From Chlamydiales bacterium (GTDB taxonomy: Bacteria; Chlamydiota; Chlamydiia; Chlamydiales; JACKPQ01): a stretch of DNA of 64,000 nt. Position numbers and translations under genes: made by a program. Every line of letters starts with the position of its first letter. The stretch's first letter is position 1. The notes below the pieces were generated by a model. That model did not search any database and had not been told where the DNA came from. It was given only the letters and a program-made list of their open reading frames with translations. Positions 29,083-36,833 of this stretch are shown here, in pieces. The DNA lies in assembly GCA_024233455.1 (NCBI GenBank), contig JACKPP010000001.1, positions 186,001 to 250,000 on the forward strand, in the 5' to 3' direction.

Positions 29083-29166
29083 ATTTCCTCCTCAAGTATT
29101 ATCTCCGCATATTATGCCGCCTTTTCTTTTTCGTCTATCCTGTAAAGGGATATATTTGTTATAGGA

Positions 29167-29670
29167 ATGATTATGAAGGGTAAAACACCGAGCGAGACTG
29201 AAATAAAAGACCACACCTATAAGGTCTTTCCCAACGATCTTAATTCTAAGGGAACAGCCTTTGGCGGCATGGTAATGTCGATTCTCGATAGGCTAGCAGC
29301 TGTTGTAGCTGAGCGGCATAGCGCTCAAACCTGCGTGACTGCATCGGTTGACTCCATGCATTTTTTAGCTCCGGCCCATCGCGGTGACCACCTCATTTTC
29401 ATGGTTGCAGTCAACCGGGCTTGGAATACATCTATGGAAATCGGGGCTAAAGTGATAGCCGAAGACCCTCGCTCTGGAAAGCGTCGGCATATGGTTTCGG
29501 TCTATTTTACTTTTGTGGCCATCGATGAAAATGAAAAACCCACCGCAATTCCCCCGCTTATCCCAGAGACACCGGCCGAAAAACGACGTTTTGAGGAAGC
29601 TCAAATTCGCAGGGAGCGACGCAAGGCAGAAGCTACTGAAACTGCCGCCAGAAGATCTAAGGAAAAATAA
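29167..29670 (+). CDS. acyl-CoA thioesterase, YciA-like hotdog
   Basis: Hotdog-fold thioesterase hydrolysing acyl-CoAs. Key block LNSKGTAFGGMVMSILDRLAA carries the catalytic aspartate region of the YciA/BFIT group, followed by ASVDSMHFLAPAHRGD and VYFTFVAIDE. After the single hotdog domain (about 125 residues) a lysine/arginine-rich tail follows. ATG 29167 or ATG 29173 both possible. First gene of a same-strand run with bolA, grxD, yhhQ and tgt, although a 26-base gap separates it from bolA. Confidence 0.88.
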   Translation: MIMKGKTPSETEIKDHTYKVFPNDLNSKGTAFGGMVMSILDRLAAVVAERHSAQTCVTASVDSMHFLAPAHRGDHLIFMVAVNRAWNTSMEIGAKVIAEDPRSGKRRHMVSVYFTFVAIDENEKPTAIPPLIPETPAEKRRFEEAQIRRERRKAEATETAARRSKEK

Positions 29671-29696
29671 TACCTTATGTGCTACAATGACTGGCT

Positions 29697-29948
29697 ATGA
29701 GCCAGCGCGAAATTGTCAAAGAAGCTTTAGAATCTGCCTTGGACGGCGCTAAAGTAGAAGTTTTAGACCCCAGAGGCGATGATCGCCACTTAGAAGCTAT
29801 CATTATTGCTAAGCAATTTGAGGGCCTCTCTTTAGTCAAGCAGCATCAGCTTGTACTGAATTCTTTAAAAAATCAATTTAACGAAGGGCTCCACGCACTG
29901 AAGCTAAAAACCTATACCCCGGATGCTTGGAATGCTAGAGCAAATTAA
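29697..29948 (+). CDS. bolA: BolA-family protein
   Basis: Small partner protein of monothiol glutaredoxins in Fe-S cluster handling. The BolA pattern is present: KEALESALDGAKVEVLDP, the histidine in DDRHLEAIIIAKQF, and the helix LVKQHQLVLNSLKNQF with HALKLKTYTP. 83 residues is normal. It overlaps the following monothiol glutaredoxin gene by about 17-26 bases, the classic BolA-Grx4 pair forming a heterodimeric [2Fe-2S] complex. Confidence 0.93.
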   Translation: MSQREIVKEALESALDGAKVEVLDPRGDDRHLEAIIIAKQFEGLSLVKQHQLVLNSLKNQFNEGLHALKLKTYTPDAWNARAN

Positions 29949-30228
29949 AGCCGATGTTGAAAAACATCCTATTATCCTTTACATGAAAGGGTCAAAACTC
30001 ATGCCCATGTGTGGTTTTTCGGCCCAAGTTGTGGAGATTCTATTCAGTTTAGGAGTGCCGTTTGAAACGCGCAATGTTTTAGAGGACGACCAATTACGCT
30101 CTTCTATAAAAGAATTTTCAAATTGGCCCACATTGCCTCAGCTCTATATCAAAGGTGAATTTATCGGCGGCTGCGATGTGGTCACAGAGCTCTTTGAATC
30201 GGGCCAGCTCCAAAAAATGGTCACATGA
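29932..30228 (+). CDS. grxD: monothiol glutaredoxin, Grx4/Grx5-like
   Basis: CGFS-type glutaredoxin that carries [2Fe-2S] clusters. The active site reads MPMCGFSAQVVE, preceded by ILYMKGS with the conserved lysine and followed by WPTLPQLYIKGEFIGGCDVV (cis-proline and GG motif). ATG 29932 gives MLEQIKADVEKHP, the usual family start; ATG 29923 would add three residues. Overlaps bolA upstream and yhhQ downstream (ATGA), so the chain is translationally coupled. Confidence 0.96.
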   Translation: MLEQIKADVEKHPIILYMKGSKLMPMCGFSAQVVEILFSLGVPFETRNVLEDDQLRSSIKEFSNWPTLPQLYIKGEFIGGCDVVTELFESGQLQKMVT

Positions 30229-30884
30229 ACGAGCTGATTTTCTTTAGTCATTTATTTTTAGTAATAGGACTTATTTTATTTGCGCTGCGTCTTGGTAAAG
30301 AAGCCTTAATTACCTGCTTTGTACTACAAGTTATTATTGGCAATCTTTTTGTCATCAAACAGATCACTCTCTTTGGACTACAAATCACCTGCTGCGACGT
30401 ATTTATCATCGGTAGCACACTAGTTTTGCAATTTCTGCAAGAGCATTTCGGCCGGGATCTGGTCAAAAAAACCACTTGGATCGGATTTTTTGGAATGCTT
30501 TTTTTTGGAACTATGGCCCTAATGCATCTGGCTTACCGGCCAAGTGCATTCGATACAACACATTCTGCCTTCTCTCTTATCCTGTCCAAAAGCCCACGTA
30601 TCCTTCTTGCATCGTTTACTTGCTATTTTATCGTGCAAAGGCTCGAAATCTTTTTCTTTGGTTACCTGCGATCGCGCTTTCCTCAAGGCGCATTTATTTG
30701 GCGTAGTGGACTATCTTTTCTTCCTGCCCAGGCGCTTGATACCATTCTTTTCACCTACCTGGCGCTTTGGGGTATCTTGCAAAACTTGGGATCAATTATG
30801 CTCGTGAGCTTTGTAATCAAAATTTTGATTTTTGCCATCATCAGTCCCTTTACTCTTCTTTCCAAAAAAATCGTGCGCGCATGA
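30225..30884 (+). CDS. yhhQ: queuosine-precursor transporter (YhhQ/VUT family)
   Basis: Integral membrane transporter with about six helices. The family block GLQITCCDVFIIGSTLVLQFLQEHFGRD matches YhhQ/QPTR, with further helices around LASFTCYFIVQRLEIF and ALDTILFTYLALWG. 219 residues is normal. Its stop overlaps the tgt start in ATGA, so import of queuine or preQ1/preQ0 and its insertion into tRNA are coupled. Chlamydial YhhQ is known to import queuine for a queuine-using TGT, and the same role is inferred here. Confidence 0.9.
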   Translation: MNELIFFSHLFLVIGLILFALRLGKEALITCFVLQVIIGNLFVIKQITLFGLQITCCDVFIIGSTLVLQFLQEHFGRDLVKKTTWIGFFGMLFFGTMALMHLAYRPSAFDTTHSAFSLILSKSPRILLASFTCYFIVQRLEIFFFGYLRSRFPQGAFIWRSGLSFLPAQALDTILFTYLALWGILQNLGSIMLVSFVIKILIFAIISPFTLLSKKIVRA

Positions 30885-32002
30885 AATTTGAAATCCTGCA
30901 TACCAGCTCAAAATCCAGAGCACGCGTTGGCCGCATTCACACCCCGCACGGTATCATCGACACGCCTAATTTTGTTGGTGTGGGTACCAACGGCACCATC
31001 AAGGCACTTGATAACGCCACGGTCAGTCAAATCGGCCTGCAGCTGATGTTCTGTAACACCTACCACCTCCTTTTGCAACCCGGACCAGACGTAGTTGCTA
31101 AAGCTGGCGGCCTGCACACCTTTATCAACCGCAAACTCCCCATCATCACCGACTCTGGAGGCTTTCAAGTCTTCAGCTTAGCCTACGGTTCGGTAGCAAA
31201 TGAGCTAAAAAGCAAAGGAACCAAACAGCAAGACGGCTCAGTGCTTAAAATCACCGAAGATGGCGTGCTCTTCCGCTCCTATCGCGATGGCCAAAAAATT
31301 CTACTGACTCCTGAATCCTCTATTGCCGCTCAAAAAGCTCTCGGTGCCGATATTATTATTCCTTTTGATGAGCTACCACCCTACCACATCGCCGTCAATA
31401 AACTTCAATCGAGTCTAGATCGCACTCATCGCTGGGAAGAAAGGTCTCTCAACGCGCATCTAAAAAACCCGCAAAATCAAGCCATGTACGCTGTCATCCA
31501 CGGTGGTGTAGATAAAGCCCTAAGAAAACAAAGCGTTGATTTCCTGACTAATCTTCCCTTTGATGGCTTTGCCATTGGTGGCAGTATGGGTAAAACCAAG
31601 CCAGAAATGATCGATATGCTCTCCTATACCATGCCGCTCATTCCCACATCTTGTCCTAACCATCTGTTGGGCATTGGGGATCTCGAATCACTTGAAAAAT
31701 GCATCCCTTTGGGTATCGATACTTTTGATAGCTCCTACCCCACCAAAGCTGCTCGCCATGGATTGCTGCTAACCCAGTTGGGGCCTCTCAAGCTCTCTCG
31801 CACTTCTCTTAGCCATGATTTTGGTCCCATCGAACAGGGATGCACCTGCCCTACCTGTCAAAACTACTCTCTGGCCTACATCCATCACCTCTTCAAAGCC
31901 AAAGAGATGACTGCCTACACCCTGGCCTCTATCCATAATCTACATTTCATGGTAGCGCTTATGGCTCGCTATCGCCAAGCTATTGCATCTGACTTAATCT
32001 AA
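30881..32002 (+). CDS. tgt: tRNA-guanine(34) transglycosylase, likely queuine-using
   Basis: Replaces G34 of GUN-anticodon tRNAs with a 7-deazaguanine. TDSGGFQVFS with the general base aspartate, nucleophile aspartate in TFDSSYPTKAARHG, and a zinc site CTCPTC with a downstream histidine are present. Residues that set base specificity differ from preQ1 enzymes: the FDECTP block is FDELPP, and GGLAVGE is GGSMGKT, so the cysteine and valine used by preQ1-specific TGT are absent. The open frame extends to 30767 inside yhhQ, but MKFEILH at 30881 is the family start and overlaps the yhhQ stop. Confidence 0.95.
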   Translation: MKFEILHTSSKSRARVGRIHTPHGIIDTPNFVGVGTNGTIKALDNATVSQIGLQLMFCNTYHLLLQPGPDVVAKAGGLHTFINRKLPIITDSGGFQVFSLAYGSVANELKSKGTKQQDGSVLKITEDGVLFRSYRDGQKILLTPESSIAAQKALGADIIIPFDELPPYHIAVNKLQSSLDRTHRWEERSLNAHLKNPQNQAMYAVIHGGVDKALRKQSVDFLTNLPFDGFAIGGSMGKTKPEMIDMLSYTMPLIPTSCPNHLLGIGDLESLEKCIPLGIDTFDSSYPTKAARHGLLLTQLGPLKLSRTSLSHDFGPIEQGCTCPTCQNYSLAYIHHLFKAKEMTAYTLASIHNLHFMVALMARYRQAIASDLI

Positions 32003-32009
32003 ACAAAAA

Positions 32010-32036
32010 AAAGAGCCCGCCGGTGGCGAGCTCTTT
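32010..32036. terminator. intrinsic terminator between convergent tgt and Inc-like gene
   Basis: 12-bp stem AAAGAGC-TCGCC/GGCGG-GCTCTTT (minus strand reading, one T-G pair) with a 3-base loop, followed on the minus strand by a T-run. It serves the minus-strand gene ending at 32064 and may also stop tgt transcripts. Confidence 0.82.
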
Positions 32037-32063
32037 GTACTGAACCTTACAAACAAACTGGTG

Positions 32064-33086
32064 TTAAACAGCCGCCTCTTCAAGCTCTTCTTGGTTGGCT
32101 GGTACCACTGACTCAGCAAGGTCTGATTGATAGCCATCCATACATCCGGGCAATTTTTTAAATATTGCGGTGGCAGCAGATGGAGAAATTTTTTGGCTAT
32201 GAATCTTAGCTTCATTTCTTGTTACAGAAAAACGCAGGTCAGTGAATACTCGACCCTGCTCTTCTAACTTAATGTTCTCTTTCTTAATTCCATACTTTTC
32301 TAATGAGACACGAACATCTTTAAATTTTGCTTTCACGCTTACTGGCTCTGCTTTCTCGTCCATCAAAACTTCAGCAATTGCCCCAAACTCGTTTGCAACT
32401 GTGTTTTGCACCATTACATCATAAAGTGCTTTCGTGATTGCTTTTCTGCAAGTATGTTCCTTGCCTTTCAACTCGATAAAGTAGTCTTCACCTTCTACAA
32501 CCCAATTGAGTGCTAGTTCATCTGTGCCTGCTAGTTTGACCATTTCATCGTACTGCTCAATTGCAGGTTTGGCTAAAATAGCCTCTAGTAACTCGCCGTA
32601 CTTTGTGACAAATTCAGTTTTCTGTTTTGCTAGTGCTGCAGCATCCGCAGCCTTTTGTTTTTCGAATTCTGCTCTAGCTTTTTTCTCTAAGCGGTTGTTG
32701 TTGGCCTCAGTGCCTTTTCTGAAAAGCGTATACACAGCGTAACCACCAAAGTAGAGCAGTGGCAGAACAAGCAATGCTCCAGTTGTGCGACGCAGCCATA
32801 GAGGCTTTTCCAGCCATTTGCTTTTGCAAATTAGGAAAATCCCGCTGCCAAGTGTGGTTAAAGCTGCACCGATAGCTGCAGGCTTCACCCAAACCGGTTT
32901 TGAAAACCACTCTTTTGAACCGAACCCTCTATAGGGGTCAAGTGATGTAAGCGTGCTAGTTAATGTATCATTATATGCAACACGACTCTTGATATCGCTA
33001 AACTTTTGGCTGAGTCCGCCAAATCTTGATTTGCATGCATTTGCTGCTTGTGGACAAGGCTGAGCCTTTGCAGGTGCTACTCCCAT
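32064..33086 (-). CDS. candidate inclusion-membrane (Inc-like) protein
   Basis: 340 residues, no recognised enzyme motif. Two hydrophobic helices at about 68-87 (AAIGAALTTLGSGIFLIC) and 101-122 (GALLVLPLLYFGGYAVYTLF) are separated by a 13-residue loop, the bilobed arrangement typical of chlamydial Inc proteins. A charged coiled-coil-like stretch (KKARAEFEKQKAADAAAL) and a C-terminal soluble domain follow. ATG 33086 has AGGAGA seven bases upstream and replaces an ORF start at 33116. A short hairpin (33139-33159) lies in the leader. Type III secretion and inclusion localisation are inference. Confidence 0.65.
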   Translation of the reverse strand: MGVAPAKAQPCPQAANACKSRFGGLSQKFSDIKSRVAYNDTLTSTLTSLDPYRGFGSKEWFSKPVWVKPAAIGAALTTLGSGIFLICKSKWLEKPLWLRRTTGALLVLPLLYFGGYAVYTLFRKGTEANNNRLEKKARAEFEKQKAADAAALAKQKTEFVTKYGELLEAILAKPAIEQYDEMVKLAGTDELALNWVVEGEDYFIELKGKEHTCRKAITKALYDVMVQNTVANEFGAIAEVLMDEKAEPVSVKAKFKDVRVSLEKYGIKKENIKLEEQGRVFTDLRFSVTRNEAKIHSQKISPSAATAIFKKLPGCMDGYQSDLAESVVPANQEELEEAAV

Positions 33087-33286
33087 ATACTGTTCTCCTA
33101 ATTTAGATCGTTCCAATTGCTTTAGCTATTCACTGATGAAAACCTAGAAGTTAGGTTTTGCATCGGGTTTTCGCCGTTAAGATGGAATCATCATAAGATA
33201 AAGAAATATTTAAGACAAAGAAAAATTTTCATTGTCAGTAAGTGTCACACAATTAATTGATTATAGATTTTCAATCCCGAATTATT

Positions 33287-34207
33287 TCAGGCAGATGATG
33301 GCATATAGCCTTGCTTGATCTCAGATTTGTAGACGATAAAGAGACCTAGTAAAACAATGAGCGTTGAGCTGCAAATGATCAGAGAGGGAGGTTCACCCAG
33401 CAGCAGCCAGCTATTTAGAGAGGCAAAGATTGGACTCAGCAAACCGATAAAAGACAACAAGGTGGCAGTAAAACGCTTAAGCAAGTAGCCATAGAGATTG
33501 TAGCACACAATATTGGAGATCACAGTCATGGCTATAATGCCTTTCAAGAAGGTGCCCAGATGCATCCCAGCCACTGGCAAAGGCGCCCAGGCATCAACAA
33601 AAAAAGAATGCACAAGAGCCATCATCCCGCCAATAAGCATACTAGCGCCATTGGCCATCATAGGAGAGACTTGGTTGTCTTTGACCGTCAAACGTAAAAT
33701 CACCCAACCGTAAACCGAAAAAAGGGCAGCTCCTGCCACTGCAAGCTCGGGAAGTGATAGCCAATTATTGAGCGAAAAAAGATCTTCTGAGCCGCTCTGA
33801 ACAAATAAAACCGGTAAAAAACCGATAAAGCCAATCATGAATCCCAGCCACTTTCCTTTGCTCATTTTTTCGCCAAAATGCAGATAAGAAAACAAGGCAG
33901 CAAAGAAAGGCGATAAGCTATAGATGAAGCACGTTTTGGCTGCCGAAAGGTGCTGGAGTCCCCAAAATTCGCAGATATTGGTCAAATAAATACTAAACAC
34001 ACCGAGCAACGCCAGTGACAACCATTGCCGCCCCCGCATGCGAAACTCTTTTCTTTTCCTAAACGCTATATGTCCCAAAAGGACGCCACCTGCCAAAAGC
34101 ATTCTAGCAGCAGTTAAAAAGAGGGGCGGGCCGACTTCTAGCAGCATCTTTCCTATCGGAAAGCAGCTAGACCACAAAAGGTAAAGGATCATCGGCAGTA
34201 TAATCAT
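33287..34207 (-). CDS. EamA/DMT-family transporter
   Basis: Ten-helix drug/metabolite transporter superfamily protein with two EamA repeats. N-terminal LLWSSCFPIGKMLLEVGPPLF and the second-repeat ITVISNIVCYNLYGYLLKRF-type block are characteristic. 306 residues is normal. In intracellular bacteria such proteins import or export small metabolites (S-adenosylmethionine in some Chlamydia and Rickettsia), but the substrate cannot be read here. A second, different DMT protein lies at 42224-43111. Confidence 0.88.
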   Translation of the reverse strand: MIILPMILYLLWSSCFPIGKMLLEVGPPLFLTAARMLLAGGVLLGHIAFRKRKEFRMRGRQWLSLALLGVFSIYLTNICEFWGLQHLSAAKTCFIYSLSPFFAALFSYLHFGEKMSKGKWLGFMIGFIGFLPVLFVQSGSEDLFSLNNWLSLPELAVAGAALFSVYGWVILRLTVKDNQVSPMMANGASMLIGGMMALVHSFFVDAWAPLPVAGMHLGTFLKGIIAMTVISNIVCYNLYGYLLKRFTATLLSFIGLLSPIFASLNSWLLLGEPPSLIICSSTLIVLLGLFIVYKSEIKQGYMPSSA

Positions 34208-34276
34208 TATATCTCTGGATAAAAAATTTATATCATTCTAACATCAATAGCAAAAGAAAACAAGGTCTCAAATTAA

Positions 34277-36502
34277 GTGAAAAATATTTTTAATCGATGG
34301 AAAAAGTCTCCCGTTCTGCCTACTGATGAAATTCTTGTAAAACCCAAAAAATCTTTTGCAGGTTTTGGAACCTTTAGCGGCGTTTATCTGCCGGGGGTGC
34401 TAGCTGTTTTTGGAGTGATCATCTACTTGCGGCTGGGCTGGATCGTAGGCGCTGTGGGGTTTTATCAAGTATTTGCTATCATTTCCATCGCTTTTGGTAT
34501 TACTTTTTTGACTTCCCTATCAATTGCCGCTGTTGCCACCAATATGCGCGTGGGCCAAGGGGGCACCTATTACATTGTATCTAGATCGTTTGGGATTGAA
34601 ATCGGAAGTGCTATCGGCTTGGCGCTTTATGTGGCCGGAACGCTTACGGTGGCGTTTTGCACCATCGGTTTTGCCGAATCGCTGCACTCGATTTTACCCA
34701 TGTTATCTATTCAAACCATTAGCGTTTCCACACTTGTTGTGCTGGCTGCTCTAGTATACGTGTCTAACGATGCAGCAATGAAGGCCCAGTTTGTGATTTT
34801 TTTGTTAATCGGTGTCTCTCTAGTTTCTCTCTTCATGGGAAAATATATACCCATGATCGAGGAAACACCGGTTGTAGAGACACTTTCTATCCATCCATTT
34901 TGGGCGGTTTTTGCCATTTTTTTTCCAGCTGCCACCGGCATTGAGACAGGTGTTGCTATGTCAGGAAACTTGAAAAATCCCCGGCGTTCGCTTCCACTTG
35001 GTACCCTGGCTATTGTGGCCACTGCCTATATTGTCTACGTAGCTATTGCCTATTTTTTATCCAGCACAGTGCCCCGGCAGGTTTTAGTCAAGGATCCTAT
35101 GATCGTGCTCAATATCGCCCATTACAAACCTTTTGTGCTGATTGGAATTTGGGCTGCAACTCTTTCTTCTGCCATTGGTGGGCTCATGGCAGCGCCCCAA
35201 ACATTGCAGGCAATAGCCAAGGACGGCATTTTGCCCAAATTTTTAGCCAAAGGTTATGGCCCAGCCAATGAACCTAGAATAGCGGGAATACTCACTTTCG
35301 CTATTGCACTTGGCGCGGTCTATTTTGGAAGTATTGATATTATCGCTCCTTATTTGACGATGTTTGCGCTCGTAGCTTACGCTATGCTGAATCTCGGTTG
35401 TGGTTTGGAGTCATTTTTGGGTAATCCAAGTTGGCGCCCCTCATTCCAAGTACCCGCCTCCATTCCGCTAATCGGATGCGCGCTTTGCCTTATTGTCATG
35501 TTGATGATCGATGCTGGCGGTGCTCTCATTGCCATGGCCATTATATTCATTACCTATGCTTACATAAAGAGCCGATCAAAGGGGCGTAACTGGGATGACA
35601 TTCGCTCTGCTGTGCTGCGCTATATGTGTCGCTATTCTATCTATAAATTGATCAACGCTCCATCATCACCCAAATCTTGGCGTCCAAATTTTCTGGTTTT
35701 TTCTAGATCCCCCACCCAATCCACAGCAGTTTTTAAGATGGCCTCGGCCATTACCCGCGGCCGCGGTTTTTTAACTTTAGCAGCTTTCATGCAGGAAACT
35801 GAAACGGGTAAAACCTTGCATGAGTGGCAAAGTTTAGTAAGTGGATTTTTAGAAAAGCAACAAGTGCCAGCGATCGTTAAAATCAATCCTCTAGAAAAGC
35901 CACTAGATCAAATGCAAGATCTCATCCGTAACTATGGACTGGGCCCTGTTGCACCCAATACCATCGTCATGGGCATTCCCGAAAACGGCAACATAAACCA
36001 AGAATGGATCAACGTTTTGCAAGCAGCAAAAGCCCAGAGACGCAATGTCTTACTCATTGGAGAATCGATCCAAGAACCCTCAGCTAATAAGATCAAACAA
36101 CTCGACCTTTGGTGGGAAAATGATCAACGCAAATCATCAGAACTCATGCTCTTGCTCTCACTACTTCTAAGCCGTCATCCCGACTGGAAAAAGCACCAAA
36201 TTCATCTTAAAAGCATCGTCTCAGCAGAAGACGCCAGAGCATCGCGCGAGCAGTATTTTTCTGAATTTATCGAAAAAACTCGTCTCTCATTTGAAACACA
36301 CGTCCTAGTCATTCCAGAGCGCACCGATCACGTTCCTGCGTTTGGCCGTTTTTCCAAAAACGCCGATGCAGTCTTCATTACCCTACCGGACGATCTCGAT
36401 CTAGAGCATGTAAAAGAGCGTCTTAAGCTTTCCAAACACGTCCCTCTATCGCTCTTTATTCTTTGCAATGAAGATACCGACTTCACGCAAATTTTCGAAT
36501 AG
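34277..36502 (+). CDS. SLC12-type cation-chloride cotransporter/APC permease with soluble tail
   Basis: 741 residues. Membrane half (about 30-430, twelve hydrophobic helices) begins with FGTFSGVYLPGVLAVFGVIIYLRLGWIVG, close to the start of SLC12 Na-K-Cl or K-Cl cotransporters, followed by GGTYYIVSR and FFPAATGIETGVAMSGNLKNPRRSLPLGT, the SLC12/APC core motifs. The soluble C-terminal half (430-741) contains LDLWWENDQRKSSELMLLLSLLLSRHPDWKKHQIHL-type sequence, matching the WW..D.G....LPYLL block of the SLC12 tail. Ion or amino-acid cotransport at the inner membrane is likely. Having the full regulatory tail in a bacterium is unusual, though not unique. Confidence 0.87.
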   Translation: MKNIFNRWKKSPVLPTDEILVKPKKSFAGFGTFSGVYLPGVLAVFGVIIYLRLGWIVGAVGFYQVFAIISIAFGITFLTSLSIAAVATNMRVGQGGTYYIVSRSFGIEIGSAIGLALYVAGTLTVAFCTIGFAESLHSILPMLSIQTISVSTLVVLAALVYVSNDAAMKAQFVIFLLIGVSLVSLFMGKYIPMIEETPVVETLSIHPFWAVFAIFFPAATGIETGVAMSGNLKNPRRSLPLGTLAIVATAYIVYVAIAYFLSSTVPRQVLVKDPMIVLNIAHYKPFVLIGIWAATLSSAIGGLMAAPQTLQAIAKDGILPKFLAKGYGPANEPRIAGILTFAIALGAVYFGSIDIIAPYLTMFALVAYAMLNLGCGLESFLGNPSWRPSFQVPASIPLIGCALCLIVMLMIDAGGALIAMAIIFITYAYIKSRSKGRNWDDIRSAVLRYMCRYSIYKLINAPSSPKSWRPNFLVFSRSPTQSTAVFKMASAITRGRGFLTLAAFMQETETGKTLHEWQSLVSGFLEKQQVPAIVKINPLEKPLDQMQDLIRNYGLGPVAPNTIVMGIPENGNINQEWINVLQAAKAQRRNVLLIGESIQEPSANKIKQLDLWWENDQRKSSELMLLLSLLLSRHPDWKKHQIHLKSIVSAEDARASREQYFSEFIEKTRLSFETHVLVIPERTDHVPAFGRFSKNADAVFITLPDDLDLEHVKERLKLSKHVPLSLFILCNEDTDFTQIFE

Positions 36503-36505
36503 CAT

Positions 36506-36622
36506 AGATTTTCTTTTAGGTGGGGCCGCAGCGCGTATGCGCTGTGGCGCAGCTCGAAACGAGCTTGACATACCTTCTTAGGTAGGCAAGCGAGGAGAGA
36601 GTCCCCACCTAGAAGAAAATCT
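36506..36622. other. 117-nt palindromic element with cloverleaf-like folding
   Basis: A 20-base arm (36506-36525) pairs with 36603-36622 in full, with one G-U pair. Inside are three hairpins: 36526-36547 (9 bp, GTAT loop), 36551-36565 (AGCTCG/CGAGCT, AAA loop) and 36571-36584 (TACCT/AGGTA). The element starts four bases after the SLC12 stop and ends 13 bases before the tRNA-Ile 3' end. It has no ORF. It could be a structured RNA, a complex terminator/processing site for the tRNA operon, or a palindromic mobile element. Confidence 0.75.
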
Positions 36623-36634
36623 TTCCCTTACACA

Positions 36635-36708
36635 TGCGGTTACCTAGATTCGAACTAGGGACCTCAACATTATCAGTGTTGCGCTCTAACCAACTGAGCT
36701 ATAACCGC
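36635..36708 (-). tRNA. tRNA-Ile (anticodon GAT)
   Basis: Full cloverleaf on the minus strand: acceptor GCGGTTA/TAACCGC, D-arm GCTC..GAGC, anticodon loop CTGATAA giving GAT, T-arm CCTAG-TTCGAAT-CTAGG. CCA is not encoded. Follows tRNA-Ala in a two-tRNA operon. Confidence 0.96.
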
Positions 36709-36714
36709 GGGATT

Positions 36715-36787
36715 TGGAGGCAAGGAGATTCGAACTCCTGACCTTCTGAATGCAAATCAGATGCTCTACCAACTGAGCTATACCCCC
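36715..36787 (-). tRNA. tRNA-Ala (anticodon TGC)
   Basis: Cloverleaf on the minus strand: acceptor GGGGGTA/TGCCTCC (two wobble pairs), D-arm GCTC..GAGC, anticodon loop TTTGCAT giving TGC, T-arm AGGAG-TTCGAAT-CTCCT. CCA is not encoded. It is six bases upstream of tRNA-Ile. Confidence 0.96.
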
Positions 36788-36803
36788 AAAAAGGTGAACC
36801 CAC

Positions 36804-36833
36804 ATTCTAAGCGGTCATGTATTTTTGCTGCAA
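36804..36833 (-). promoter_or_regulatory. putative promoter of tRNA-Ala/tRNA-Ile
   Basis: Minus strand: TTGCAG, 18 bases, TAGAAT, ending 17 bases before the tRNA-Ala 5' end. It lies in the last codons of the gene at 36807-37754. Confidence 0.5.

Noticed and set aside
30767..30880. upstream extension of tgt
   Set aside because: Lies inside yhhQ in another frame; the family N terminus begins at 30881.
36503..36800. rRNA operon suggested by the tRNA-Ile/tRNA-Ala pair
   Set aside because: No 16S, 23S or 5S sequence on either side.
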